Part shown: piece after piece, positions 1 through 13,200 of the stretch | Layout of the letters: every line of letters starts with the position of its first letter | Position numbering within the stretch: the stretch's first letter is position 1 | Origin: Trochalopteron elliotii | Lineage: Eukaryota; Chordata; Aves; Passeriformes; Leiothrichidae | Length of the DNA: 64,000 nucleotides | Assembly: GCA_024734555.1 (NCBI GenBank) | Contig: JANPWX010019140.1 | Coordinates: forward strand, 376,290-440,289 | Reading direction: 5' to 3' | Program-made: the position numbers and the translations under genes | The notes under the pieces: generated by a model | Seen by the model: only the letters and a program-made list of their open reading frames with translations | The model's database searches: none | What the model was told of the DNA's origin: nothing

Positions 1-24
1 GAACCTATCATTATCCATAGCTGA

Positions 25-89
25 CCCTCTCCCTCTCCCTCTCCCTCTCCTCTCCCTCTTCTTTTCCTCTTCTTTTCCTCTTCTTTTCC
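25..89. repeat. Homopyrimidine simple repeat (CCCTCT)n then 11-bp CT-rich units
   Basis: The plus strand is pure C and T for about 65 bases. It begins with four CCCTCT units plus a fifth CCC run. It then changes to roughly three copies of an 11-base unit of the form TTCTTTTCCTC. The minus strand therefore has five GGG runs separated by short purine loops. This is a low-complexity satellite-like tract and not part of a gene. Confidence 0.95.
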
Positions 90-1673
90 AGATAGGTCTG
101 TAATTCACATCTAGTTGTATCCCTCTCTGTTACAGACTTTCCCCTCCTTTCCTAGTTTTGAATTTGCTTTCAGAAATTACACATTATTGGTTTCTACTTA
201 TAATTTTCCATTGATTGGGTAAAAAAGCCCTAACTATATCAGGGATGAATAATGTGTCTGAATTGTAATATTGCAATATGGGTATAACCAGTTAACTTGC
301 TTCTATTTTTTACACCAATGTTCTACACGATCAAAGGGATATAGAAAACTTCTGCATGGATCAGGAGAAGACATATGTCATATTGTCTACCAATAATACA
401 AGAAACCTAGGCAATTAATCTCTTAGTGCAGGAGCTTTGGTAAACTATTTTACTAACATGGGATGATTCCAGACCTGAATACCAATCCAAGATTGCTTTT
501 GTCTAAACATTAGACAGACAAAAGAAGGAGGAGGAACTCAGGACAGCTTTTCCAAAGTTATACATAGTGTTAGTGTCAGATTTGCTACTTGCTCGTCTCT
601 TACAATCTCGTGGACTTTGTAGTCTTTCAGAGTGGAAGTAAGTTTGGAGGACGCAGACCCATTTATAGTAAACTTAAAGTATTTAGTTTCTACTTTATGT
701 TGTTTCACTGGTAAGCAGTTTGCAAAGTGCTAATGCCTGGTTAATTGAGACTGTAATCTTGTCACACAGATGTGGAATGTCTGTGCTAGCAATTAATATA
801 TTTTAAATAGGCATAAGTAAACTTTGAACCACTCCACTCCAAAACAACAGTTCACCATTTATTAAAAATATGTATTAGCTTAGTAATATTTTTGAGATTT
901 TGTAAGTGAATATTCATATGTATTTCTTAAATTTATATATTTTATCCATTATTCTGACATTTGTCTATGGCAGAGTTACAGACTGGAACAAAAATGAACT
1001 CCATTCCCTTTAGAAATGTAGATAGATAATAGTTTTAACTAATATACACATTGAATTCCTGATGCTGTTTTCTTCACCAGCTGGAAAGCCTCTCACTGTC
1101 GGAAAGGCATTCAGTGTGTTTGACATTAAGGGTGGGGGAATGTTTGTGTAATTATAAATGTTAGACTTGCAAATATGCCTTCTGATTGCAACAGCTTGAA
1201 CTTCCACATGTCAACAGGAATTTTAACTTCACAAGATAATCCTTGGTTTATGTACCTTGGCACCTTGCTCTTTTCTATATAATTTCAGTATGTATATCAC
1301 CAAATTGTAGCTGAATTTTACATGTGTGCACATGAGACATTTGGATAATGTAAGTACTCTTGACTAAACACTGGGTTGCTCTAGCTACTGTGTGCAGCTG
1401 TAACAGTTTTAGTATTGCAGTGAAAGCTGAAATCGCACCGCATGAGAGTAATTACCTGTGATATTAGAGGCTTGTCATATCTTGTGCAGTGCTGCTGAGC
1501 CTGGTATTAATTCTAGAAGGATTGCTGGTTGCTGAGGTCTGAACATTTTCAAGGAACTCTACATGATTCTTTCCTAGTTATGTAGCACAAAAACTTCAGT
1601 GCTTTACAGTGTCTCTGTGGTGCTTCACAGGTGGGTTATTTTTAATGTGGTGGTGTTATTGTTTTTCTTTCAG
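90..1673. other. AT-rich non-coding DNA, nothing recognised
   Basis: No open frame with a domain, RNA gene or known repeat was recognised. The stretch is ordinary AT-rich sequence with scattered homopolymer A and T runs. It ends in a pyrimidine tract (about 1,651-1,673) that looks like a splice acceptor for the candidate exon that follows. Confidence 0.6.
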
Positions 1674-1821
1674 CTGAAGGAATTATTTAAGAACCTGATT
1701 ATGGATTCAGGAAGCAGAGTGGCTGCAGTTTTCATCTGATCTGAGGACGAAGAAAAAAAGAAGATTGAAGCTGCAACCGTGTAGTGAAGGATTGCACTTT
1801 AGGACTGTTTGCTTTAGGATG
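1674..1821 (+). other. Candidate non-coding (5'UTR or lncRNA) exon
   Basis: The segment is preceded by a good pyrimidine tract ending in CAG (1,671-1,673) and followed by GTAAAT (from 1,822), so it reads as an internal exon of 148 bases. All three frames close: the longest open stretch from the acceptor runs 22 codons to a TGA. It is therefore not internal coding sequence. An ATG occupies the last three bases (1,819-1,821) with A at -3, so it could be a 5'UTR exon carrying the start codon at its edge. It is richer in G and C than its flanks. I do not recognise the gene. Chance splice signals cannot be excluded. Confidence 0.25.
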
Positions 1822-4800
1822 GTAAATGAAGTGTCTTTGTGCTCCCCATTCTTTCACGGATAAACTGAGTTTCACATGCATGACATGTATTGTCAAATCC
1901 TGGGAATGATCTCAGAAAAATGATAACTCAGGATATCTTAAGTATTTCTGTGGTATGAGAGACCTCTTGAGACATGCTGACAAAACAGAAAAAGGAAAAA
2001 AAATGCAAAGGAACAGTATTTCGTGTTGGATGATAAGGGCCTCTGGAGATCTCAAGGGTTTATGCCATCACTTTTGTAACTTCTTCCTGCATGTGTGTCT
2101 GTGATATGCTTACTGCAGTAGTGCTCCAGCCTCACCCACCTGAGCAGGTGCAAACATAGCAGTGCTATGGGACACACTCTCTGACATGGCAGATCTCAAA
2201 GGAATGTGTGTGATGTATCACTCAGTTCACGGACATGTATGCCATGTGGAGAGCATTCCTGCATAATGTCCTGATGCATATTAATTAGACAAGCAAGGTT
2301 CTTATGTGATGTAAATCAGATCCTTTCTTGGAAATGTACTGATTCGTATCCCAAGCCAGAACCTAACCCAGTATGCCCAGAATGTCAGAAATACCAATCT
2401 GTTTTACAAATAATCTAAACTATTTTTTGATACATTCCAGGACAAGGAATGTTTTATTTTAGTGATTAGTGGTTAATCGTGTTAATTTTATTAGTGTGAT
2501 GAGAGAAGGAATGTTCTCTGTAAAGGCTGTGGAAAGATGGTGGCTTTAATGAGAACTGGTGTGGCATACAAATTGTAGGAGGATTGGTGATAAGACTGTA
2601 AATGTTGGAAGAGAGGAACACAATGGGAGCATGTGGAGAAGTGGAGTTGAGGAAGACCTGTTCTGTAGGTGCACTTCTTTTTCTTGGAACTTCATTATTT
2701 GTGTATCCTAAATGTTGTCTTCACTCCATTTCCTCATGACTTTCTGTTGGATTACAGTGAATGCACTCATCTGGGCTGATCACTCTATTGCTTGTATGCA
2801 CTCAGAGTTGTGCTGACCCCAAGAGATCAAGGTATTTTCCCACTCTGGCAGTGACATTGTGCTTCTTGATCTCTTCTCTAAGCTGCTGGGCACTACACTC
2901 ACAGAGAAAAGCATGAGAAGTTGCTGCAGCTTCAAGCTCTGCTGTACCTAGGTGCTTGGTGTTTCTGAATTTGCATCATTAATGTTAGACGATTAGGAAG
3001 CCTCTAGGAAAAGTTACTTACATGGCAAATCCCAACAAGCTGAATGCAGAGCTGGGAGAGGTCTTGAAAATAGGGAGTACCTTAAGCAGTGTCATTGCCT
3101 GGGACCATTGTCCTTCAAGACAGGCTCCCTTTCCTGAAATGAGCCATATGGCCTTTTTTGTTCAAAACCTCTTACTGTTCTGTTGCTTGCCTGCCACTCC
3201 CAAGGTGTGCTATGCACTACCTCAGCAGTTAAAAGGCAGCAGCAGGCTTGCATTCAGTTCCTTCCTCTGCCTGAGGGAGCTCTAATCAGCATCTCCTATC
3301 TTCCAGGAAAGTATCCTGGCTATAAAATACTGAGGTGGGATGGTTGCAGTGTCTTCTCTTGAAGGTGTTTTGCTGTGCGTGGAATAATTAAACATTAATT
3401 GGGAGTGCGAAAGAAGATCAGTTTGCAGATTAGCTCACACATCTGGGAGCAGAGAGACATGAGTTCTAAGTCCTAGCTCCAGACAGTGCTTGTTGTTAGT
3501 CCTGCAGTTTGTCTTCAGCCTGGTTTTCTGAGGATGTCCTTGATTAGAATGCCACAGTTAAGGGAAGCAGCAGAATGAGGAACTATCCATAGATATGAGC
3601 AGAAGTGAAACTGATTAAAGTTAAAATAGTACTAAAGATGTCAACTCTCTTGAGCAATAGCCACTGAGTGTGCTGAGAGGCAGGTTTAACAAACAGGGAT
3701 GATGCTGAGTATCTAATTTTGGAACTTAAGTACCAAATTAAGTATCTAAATCCTACTTCTAGTGTACTTATACAGATCTAACCATAAATGTCAATGCATG
3801 CTGAAAATGTAAGGTATTTTTACAGTCCCATGCAGCCTCTGGTGCTGCTATCACTACTTTGCTCATTTTTGTGTTGTATATATCTCCCAAACCTCCTCCT
3901 TGTGCTTCTTGCTTTCACAGCTTTCCATTTCCACTGCTTCTATCAAGAATCCCTGAGTTCCTTTTTGCTAGACTCCATGTCTAAAATTGCTTCTTCAAAT
4001 ACACTGTGCCATGTATCAAAACTGATTTCCGTACTAGTGGTTCCTGCATGCTGTTTTTAGCTTTCATCACTTCCTTGTTGGAGTGCTTTTGATACCGTAT
4101 TAATCAACTTGACTAATGTATGGCAATGATGGTATTGATGCTCTTTCTGCTCACTTTTCTTCTTACAGGAACTAATCAATGTATTTTATCTGAATTACTA
4201 TACTAGTTTTTGATGATTATTTTACTGGATAGTCATTGGTAATCATCTTTTGAGAGAATAATGGCTCACCCAGTATCTTATAAAAATATATAATGATATA
4301 AATAGTAGAAATTCTCTGTACTAATAATATTTTTATCAGTGATTTAGTCTCTGCCAGTGTTGGGGCTATGCAGTTTATAGGACTTTGTTCTATTTTCTTA
4401 ATAAGTATGACATCAAGAAAATAAGGCACTATTTCCCCCCAGTTTCATTACTAGTTCAGAAGGAACTGGGATGGTAATTGTATTTTCAAGATGTAATCTG
4501 ATATACTTTTAGTAATCAAGTACTAAGCATAGAGTAGTGCCTTCTGTTTTCAAGGTTGTGATGGATGTGAAAGTTAGCATTTTACTGCAAACTAAATTTT
4601 TTAGCAGAACCTGGTCAAGAAAGCTAAATTGGTTGTGGTAGCTTGCTTTCACTGTCACAGGGTATGCTAATGTATGCTAATACAGAGTGTGCTTGTAAGA
4701 CTCTTCCAGTAGCTAAGAGAGTGCCACATAATAGAATACTCTAGAAATTTTTGTAATAAAATATGTGACATCTGTAAACTCTACCGTCTTGAAATTGTTA

Positions 4801-7800
4801 ATATGAAAGATGGTGTTGTAGACATCAATTTTTGGAGCAGTTCCTATTCATGAAGTTTAAATGCCAGAGGCAGCTGTAGTGAATATTTTGAAAATTTTGA
4901 GTATTTTGAAAAGTGTGTCTGTTCTTGCAGGACCTTACTGGAAGTTCTGAGCATTGTGTTTTGTCTGGGAATGAGAAGAGAATGTGTTAGAACCATACCT
5001 AACCTCTTACAAAACCTGGGCTCTAGAAAACCTGATATCCAGTGGTTTTTAATGGTAACCAGAAACCTGTTTAGCCGTCTGAAATATCTAACAGTGTGGC
5101 AAATTAATGTGTATTTTAGTGATAGAGAGAACTACAGTATCCATTTATAGTAGACCAATGTGAACTTTTAAAAATACTATTTGTTTTATCTGAAAGACAG
5201 TTATTAGTATAATTCCATTTTAAAGGAAATGGATCACCATGGCATTTAGAGAGCACCAGTAGAGGTAATTTTGATTAATATTTACCCACTGATTGAAAAA
5301 CACGATGCATTTCCATTCAGCCCCAGCATAAAGTATCTACATCTTTTATCTGTGCAGAGACAGAGTAAGAAACATGTTCTCTTTTAATACTTTTGTTAAA
5401 TGTTTTCACTGTTCATTTATTTTTTTTGTCTGTACCCTGCTTTAAGCCAACTAAGTGCAAGTATGGTTTTCATTCAGATGGATGAACTCAGTTACTGTAT
5501 TCAAGGTGTTTAGCCTTGCAATAATTTCTGGCATCATAATTCAAATCTAAATTAACTGCTTCTACACTTTTTTATTCTCCATCTCCCAAATAATTTAGCA
5601 TTAATGATAAAAACTGATCCTTCTTGTGAACTTACCAATAAAGCAGTTATGATGCTGGTCTAAGGGGAAAAAGTACGGAGATATGCTTGGAATTGCCCAA
5701 TTAGTAATGTCTTTCTAATTTCCCTGTAGCAAGGAAGTAGTGAAAAGAGCTTTTGATATCCAGCCAAGAAAGTTGCATCATAAAGGTTTTAAAATGACAA
5801 ATTAAATTCCATTAATTGTGACCTGTTTCTATGAAACTATAGTGATGTTCCTAAGTCAAAACAGATTGAAATCATGCTGTGCTGTTCCTGGCTCGTGCTT
5901 TCAGAATATTTATGTTATCAGAATATTTGCTGACTGGTTGAACTGAAGGTATGTTGAAAATGTTATCAACCATTGTCATGATGAGATGCACATTGGACAT
6001 TACTTTTTTCTGTCTGCTGTTTTTCACTTACATTTTTGTCCTTTTTTGATCTTGACACTCTTTGTGCCTTTTTCACTTCATTCTTCATATTTGTTTTTTT
6101 TTTCTTTCAAGCAGCCTCATTTGATTTGGACTTTCTGATTTGTTCATTGCCTCAGAGAGATATGAACAGTACGCAGACCTGATAAAAAGTAGTATTGAAT
6201 AACAACTAGTATAAAGTAACACTGTGTGACAGCTACAAGCCCTCGCTCAGAGTTTTTTATTTCATTTTAAAAACTGACTTTTTAAAACCCTTTTTCTTAT
6301 GTTTTGTGCATGCTTATAACCCCTGAATCTGTCACATTGGGTTATTCCTGGAAATGGTGCAGTTTGTATATGAAGCAGAGGAGTTAAAACTAATCTGGGC
6401 CATGTCTCCTGTCTTCAGATCACCAAACTTAAAGCCATTTCTGAACTCCTGTGGGGCATATGGTTTTGAGCAAAATTGCAGAGGGGCATGAAAGAAGAAC
6501 TACATCTTAAATTTACATTTCATTTCCTCCATTCACTTTAATTTGGCCTCCAGAAGTTTGTTTAGCAGAATCCTTAGAGTCAACAGAACTCTTGAGCGCT
6601 AATGAGATACAGAAAGATAAATACACTTCATAATAAATTCATGTTACTATCCACTCAGAACAAATTTTAGGGAGGCAAATGAAAATTAAATATTTATAAA
6701 TAAAATGAACTGAATTGCAAAACAAATTTCAGTCTTTAAGAGGAAGGGGAAGCCTTCTGAAAGCTAAAATTGCTGTTACAGTAACTGTAAGGCTCAAATA
6801 TTGCACAAGAGATTTAGCCTGACAGCAGATGAACACTTTAGGGAAATGAACAACTGAGCAGCCCTGTTTCCAGTAGAAGTAATAGACTCAGCAGATTACT
6901 TGTGGAGATTACAACCTCAGGAGCAGAAAGCTACTAAGGTGTTTAATATTTTTGCCAGTTTTGAGCCTTAATGATCTATGTGTAAAAAGCACACTGACAA
7001 AAGCAGTTTTTAAAAAGGTAGCTCAGACCTCAGTAAAACTTGGCTTCTCAGTAGCAGTACATACTCTTACCATTTCTCTCTGCTTTTCAACTTGCTCTTG
7101 CTATTTAATCTTAATATTTTTTTTCTGAGCCTTTGCCACAGTGGATGGATCCTGTCTTTTTGCTAAAAATAAACTTGCTGTTAAAGAAGAATTAACAGGG
7201 AATTTGCTTGATGTCCTGCTGAAACCTGCATTCCACTGATAAGCCTTTAAGTTTTGGATGACTGAAAGGCAGATCGTTGTCTTTATAGAGATTAGATTGC
7301 AAATAAAAGACCAATATGGAGATTTTCACCCAAATAATGACCCTGTGCAGGTCTTTACAGATCAATACTTGTTGATCTGTACTGTAGGGGACAATAAAGA
7401 TACTTTTTATGATATTTTGCTCAGGATGAGACAGTGAGAGGAGTATCTGCAGGGAAATTCAATGCTTGGTTTCAGTATGGTCTTTCTGTGATGCAGTGAA
7501 GGCACTTCTTGTAGTATCTCCTCTATTAGGTAGCCTCAGTTTTGTTTTTTAAGAATGTTTCCCTGGCAAGTCCAGCATTTCCCTCTTTCTTTCTTGAGTC
7601 AGAGGTCTACTCATATCACCATTTCCTTGGTAGTTATTCTATATATGAGTTTCTCTGTACTTTTGCTTCCAAGTAATGATTTTTCTCGTACTCTTTTAAT
7701 TTTCTTTTTTTTTCTCCTTCTGTCACCATATCTGCATTTGTCAGTGACTTGTGTGAACAGACTCTTGGTGTTGCCTCATGTTTCTTGTATCCCTGATTAT

Positions 7801-10189
7801 GTGTATCTGCATTTTCTGTACACTGTAAACCAGGAAAAATGCCCAGTGTTTTTGTTTGTTTTATCCATTTCCAAATTTGCAAATACAGATGTGCTCCTAT
7901 TGCAATAGTACTTCATAATGTAAATATTTTCTATGTATATATTGCATATAGTACCTTTTGTTTAAAGAATAAAACTGATGTTGCTTTTTTACACAGTTAA
8001 TCCTTCCTGAATGAGATTTGAACAGACAAAAAAAGAATTTATAAGATTTTTTTTTGCTATGAATTATTTTCTGGCATTAAAATAAGGAGACACATTCTCC
8101 CAGCAGAATTGGAGAACATATAGTTCTAAACACTCAGCAATCATATTTCTTGGTTGAAGTATTTATTTTAAAATGCAGTATAGTTAGCAAATGAAGTATG
8201 CCACCTTATAATCAGAACCAGACAACATCCTGGAACAGAAGTGAGAGTGAACAAATTGACTGAGGTTGGGATTGTCTTTCTGTTTGCATAGTAGTGAATG
8301 TGTGTCAGCAGGAGGGACAGGGAGAAGAGCAGGGAGATCAGAGGTTCTCGGGAGGGTGTTACTGTGTGAGTGTGCTGGCAGTTTAAGGGGCTGTATTGTT
8401 TTGAGCATGTGGCTAATTGGGGCTAGTTCAAGTGGTAAAAAGCACAGCTGTCTAAAACAGCAATACTGAGACACAGAGATAAAAATAGGTTTCAGATGGA
8501 TTTTTTAAGAGGTATTAACATGTCCTCATTTGCTGGCAGATAGAGATTTTTTGGACTTGAGAGCAGGTAGTGAGGCTAGAGGGCCAGACCTGAAGTGTTC
8601 TTATTCAGGGTGTCAAGAATCTTGTGCCAGAGTCAGACTTGGGGCACTTATGATTTCATGGTCATCACTTTGTGAGCTCTAGGACAGAGAAGTAATTTGG
8701 TCTTTGTGTTGCTAGAGTGGCTTGTGACAATCAGTTTCAAAATGAGGCTTGCACCAAGTGAAAATGATGATTTCTAGGATATCTGAAAGATTTGGTAAAT
8801 TCTTATCAAAATCAGTATTTCAGTGGAAGTTGAAAACCCTAACATAAAGTTCTATTCTGCGGATATTTATATATCCTCATACTTAAACCATCAGTCTTCT
8901 CTTTAATCTGAAATATAAAATATCAAATCTCAAAATTTTAACACAGGAATTACAAAAATACATGCATCAGATTATATTCCATGCTTTCTGATATATAGTG
9001 TTTTTGTTTGTCCTAAAGATATGGAGTTATTTCCTAAAAATAATTAATTGAGACTTTCTCATTGTGCTTAGAAACCCTGTGGCATCAGCTGTCAGGGTTC
9101 TTAACTCTATGAACTAATACTCATGATACAAGTTTTTACAAAAAGAAAAATCATGCAAGAGTGCAGCAAGGATTTAGAAATTCTATGCAGTGTTCATTAA
9201 GTGCTTTTTGCCTGCAGCTCTCAGGTCCCATAACTATCAATTCTGGAGAAGCAATCTAAAGTCTGCTTAAATTGTTGCTCAAAGACTTTTTAAGTTGGAA
9301 CTCAGTGGCACATGAAGAAGTTTATGACTTGAGTTTTGTGGAAGTTTAAAGATGAGCTTAGCTGGCTGCACTAATGCTATAAAGGCAAGGACAGAAGCAT
9401 CTTACATTTAGAAGCTTGCTTTGATGTTTGCATCTTCATTGGAAAGAAGTTTTGTGCAAACAATTGAAAGGTGTGTAAAATTTTTTTCTCCACAAGCACC
9501 ATGGTAAAAATCTCATAAGCATGCCCCAAATAGTGTAGAGAAATTTGAGATAAATAAACAGGTTTCGTATGACTTCAGCAGTCTAACAGTGTTATCTAGG
9601 TTTCTTCTATAAGGGAAAGCCTAGAACTTCCTCCTATTTTAAGATGCAGTTTTTACACCATTTTAGATTAAATTGGATGCAGGGTGCTGCTCTATACTTG
9701 AAGATTTTTTTTTTTTCCTGTAGGTGTTTGTTGACTCACATTGGGGTTTATGTTTCTGAAAGATTGTTGCCTGGAGTACTTTCACCTCACTTTGGAGGTT
9801 AATTTTCACCTTAATCTGTATCTTGATCTCATTGAATGTGAGTGTATAAAAGCCTGTAGGAATGTGCAGCTGAGGGAGGATGGGGTTGTTCCTTTCAGCA
9901 GCTGCCTGAGTTCAGAAGTTTGTCAGATGCCACAGAGATGTCCCCTGAGACCATGCAGAATTGTCCTCTGAGAGTGGCAGTCCATCTTGTCTGACCACAG
10001 AAGGAGTCTTCTTACCCTCCTGAAACAATATTCTTTATCTTAAATGGTAAAAAAAGGTGTGATCAATCCTGCTCCCAGTCTGTTTCAGAGTATTGTATTA
10101 CGTAAGAGAGGACTTGTGCTGGGATATGGGCAGGTACATTTAAGAAAACAGCATTAATTTAAAAATAAATTTCTATTGCATTTTCCAAG
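1822..10189. other. AT-rich non-coding stretch without recognised genes
   Basis: No conserved protein, RNA gene or dated transposon was recognised. Small items seen are a perfect 10-bp tandem GTATGCTAAT pair (4,662-4,681), a 15-bp palindrome with arms TTACAGT and ACTGTAA around one base (6,776-6,790), and many short T runs. Frames of up to 117 codons (for example 7,555-7,908) are low-complexity, rich in L, S and F, and have no domain. They look like chance readings of T-rich DNA. Confidence 0.6.
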
Positions 10190-10275
10190 CACTATATTTA
10201 TAGAAATCTATTAAATTATTTATTATAGTATTTAATAATATTAAATATTAAAATATTTAAAATATTAATATTAAA
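10190..10275. repeat. AT-rich low-complexity tract
   Basis: Almost pure A and T, dominated by repeated ATTTA, AATAT and TTTAAAATATT words, with only single G or C bases. This is low-complexity sequence with no coding potential. Confidence 0.85.
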
Positions 10276-13200
10276 AAATCATGTTGCACAGAAAAATTAT
10301 TTTATTATGATTTAGGTTTCCTTCCAGTGAAAATATTGAGAATGGGTTTGATTCTGGAATCTGCTGCCCCTGTGGATAACACCATGAAATGAACAACTAG
10401 AAAATTGGTGTCAAAATTTGGAGTGAGCCCATGATCTTTAAATTATTTATGTTGAATCCAGTGCCTTTGGCATTATCTTTCGGTTTAAGTGGAAAGTAGT
10501 TCAGAAATCTGTCTCCTGTTTTTCCTTTAGTCTCTTTGTGTTTCATATTGTTGTTTGCCCACTGATTTTCATTTAGTTTTTTAGGTAAGTATTTTTTTTC
10601 CCTAGCAAATTTCGGAAGTCTGCAAAATATGTGAAGAAAATAGATGGAAAAGCTGTGGGCTTGTTTACCGCACTGTGTTTTTCCAAGAATGCATTGTCAA
10701 TATTAATCTTTTTTTTTCAATGGAAAAAAATACTTTCTTAGTCATTGTGGGAAGGTGACAGTGCTTCAGTCACTGTAAATAAAACAGAATTCTCTTACAG
10801 TATTCTCTTTCAATAAACCCCAGGGTTTTTTTGTACTGTAAGCATTATAAAGATATTACTCATTAATCATAATCTGGAAGTGAGCTTCAGCTTTAGCTTT
10901 CAAACCTGTTCCAGGGAATAGAAAAAGAAAAGACTAGGGAATTTTTTGTATGAACATGTCCTCTGGCTGTATGTTTTTTACCATGGAGGTAAACTTTCTT
11001 TGTGTTCTTTGGCTCTTGTTTTGAACTACTGATTCTGGAGAAACAAAATAAAGGAAAAAAAGAGGGTTACAGAAGCATGCTTTTGACCTGAAGACAGCTA
11101 CTACAAAACTTCCAATTTTCGTGGTATTAAAGAACAAAGCGACTTCACTGAAGCACTGGGTAATAAAATGAAATAATGGAAAATGTGTCTATGAGGTTAA
11201 AATAATTGTAGTGATACAATACTGCGAGGTCTGTGCCAAAGCACAAAGGGATGATTTGTTCTTCATTTTTGTTGCCAATGTTTTCTGTTGTTAAACACAA
11301 CTCAACAAAACATTATCTCAGAATCAAAAGAGAGCATTCTTAATGTCTATCCTGTATGTGATAATGCTGATTCAAACCTTTCTTGTCCAAATCATTTGTA
11401 AATTTACATTGGCCTGTGAAAATCACATGTTCAGCAACCTGCCTTCAAGACCTGAATTCTGTTAATCTTGTTCAATATCAACTGGTGTAAATTCTTTGGA
11501 TTAATTTGCCATTGTCATTTAGGGTGATTTACTTCATGCATGCGAAATGGCATTGACTCAGATGGAATTAAATGTGTGGGATTGTTCTGTGAAAGAAAGA
11601 TGGAATTTTCTTAGCTGTTTCTTTGATATCAGAAGATGTCTGCTTTTTTCTATGCTTTTTAGGAAGGCAAGTTCATTAAATTCCAGAGCATATCGCTGCT
11701 TGTGCCTTTCATTTGTATGTGTGGTCACTGTAAAGTAAGATAGTTGTTCTACAACTAACATTTTCATCTCAAGATGCAAACCCATAGACACCTAAGGTGA
11801 TGTTTTCTGGATGTATATCTGTGAAGCTAAAACTTCATTTTCAACATCTTAGCTTTTGAAACTTTTATCTTGTTTATCTGTGATGTGTTAGCAACCTCTG
11901 CCTGTGATACCTTTCTATGACTGATGACAGGTAAAAGTACCTTTACAAAAAATTGTTTGAAAGACTGGTTTTACTGAAGTCAACATCAGCTACAGCTGTT
12001 AACTGCAGTGGGACTAAGAATTTCACACCAGCAGCCTCTTAGAAGAACACTCCCACTTGGAACAAAACCATCTTCAAGTTCTTCTTCAGGATGAATTTTA
12101 CTAAGGATTGACACCAAAGCTTAAGTACAACGTAAAGATAACAGCTTAGTCTGGTTCTGGACCTGAACATTCCAGACATATATTTCATCCCCTTTAAGTC
12201 GTATGGCCAGAGTCTAGATATGTACTTCTCTTGTTTATAAACGATTCTATCGTATGATAAATATGGAAAATACTGCTTAGAAGAAATTATTTTTGTTGTT
12301 GCTTTAGATAGAAACTATTGACGTTCATCTTTGGCTAAAATGGTGTGGATAATTTTCTTGATTGCCTTTGATGGGCTCAGTTAGGATTAGGGTATTGGTC
12401 ACTGATCTCCTATACTGGGAAAAATGCCTTTTGTCATTACTTCATCACTACTGCTTACATTACTAGTGATTTTAGAGGTACAAAAGTGTACAAATCATTT
12501 AACATATTTGTATCTAGGAGGCCTGGTTTTTCATTTTTAAGGTGGTGTTTTAGAACAGCTTGATATTCTTTGATAATTGTTTCACTTGACAGCTGTGTTG
12601 CTTTAAATTTTCCTCTTTTGATGGCTTGGACTGCAGATATGTGTTCCCATACTAAAAAGTTAGGTGAACACAATGAAGGAGGAGTTGGTTTAAGTCAAAT
12701 AATATGAATGTGTTTTGATGGTCACACTTATTTGGACAACTGCTTTTTGTTAGCATTGTTTCATTGGTGTTTCATTTGGACAACCCCAAAAAAGAAAGAA
12801 GGTTGACAAATAAGGCCTGTACAATCATCAGGTACACAAACTTGGCACTTGACTCAAGCTTGATGTTTGTTCCATTTTCCTTTTATAGAAAATGTTTCTT
12901 GTGGAAAAAAAAAGATGTCTACATTTGATTTAACAAACACAGCTGGTGTTTGCATCCTTGAAGTCACTTGAGTTGCTTATTATCTTGATGTTAGTACCAA
13001 GGGGTTCTACTAGTCTGAAGCTCTAGAAATACATCTGGCTTCTTTCCATCTCTTCTTCACCTTCATTTATACACTGAAGTGTTATATCATACAATTTCTA
13101 TAATTCTGTATTTTAGAAATTGCACTGTAGCCTGGATCTTCCCTCTGGATCCCTCACCCTCAGCACAAGGTCTTTGCATCAATCTTCCAGCATATGTAGC

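Noticed and set aside
4937..5053. Possible exon between TTCTTGCAG and GGTAACC
   Set aside because: The donor is weak, the interior is no different from its flanks and all frames close or lack similarity. Such pairs occur often by chance.
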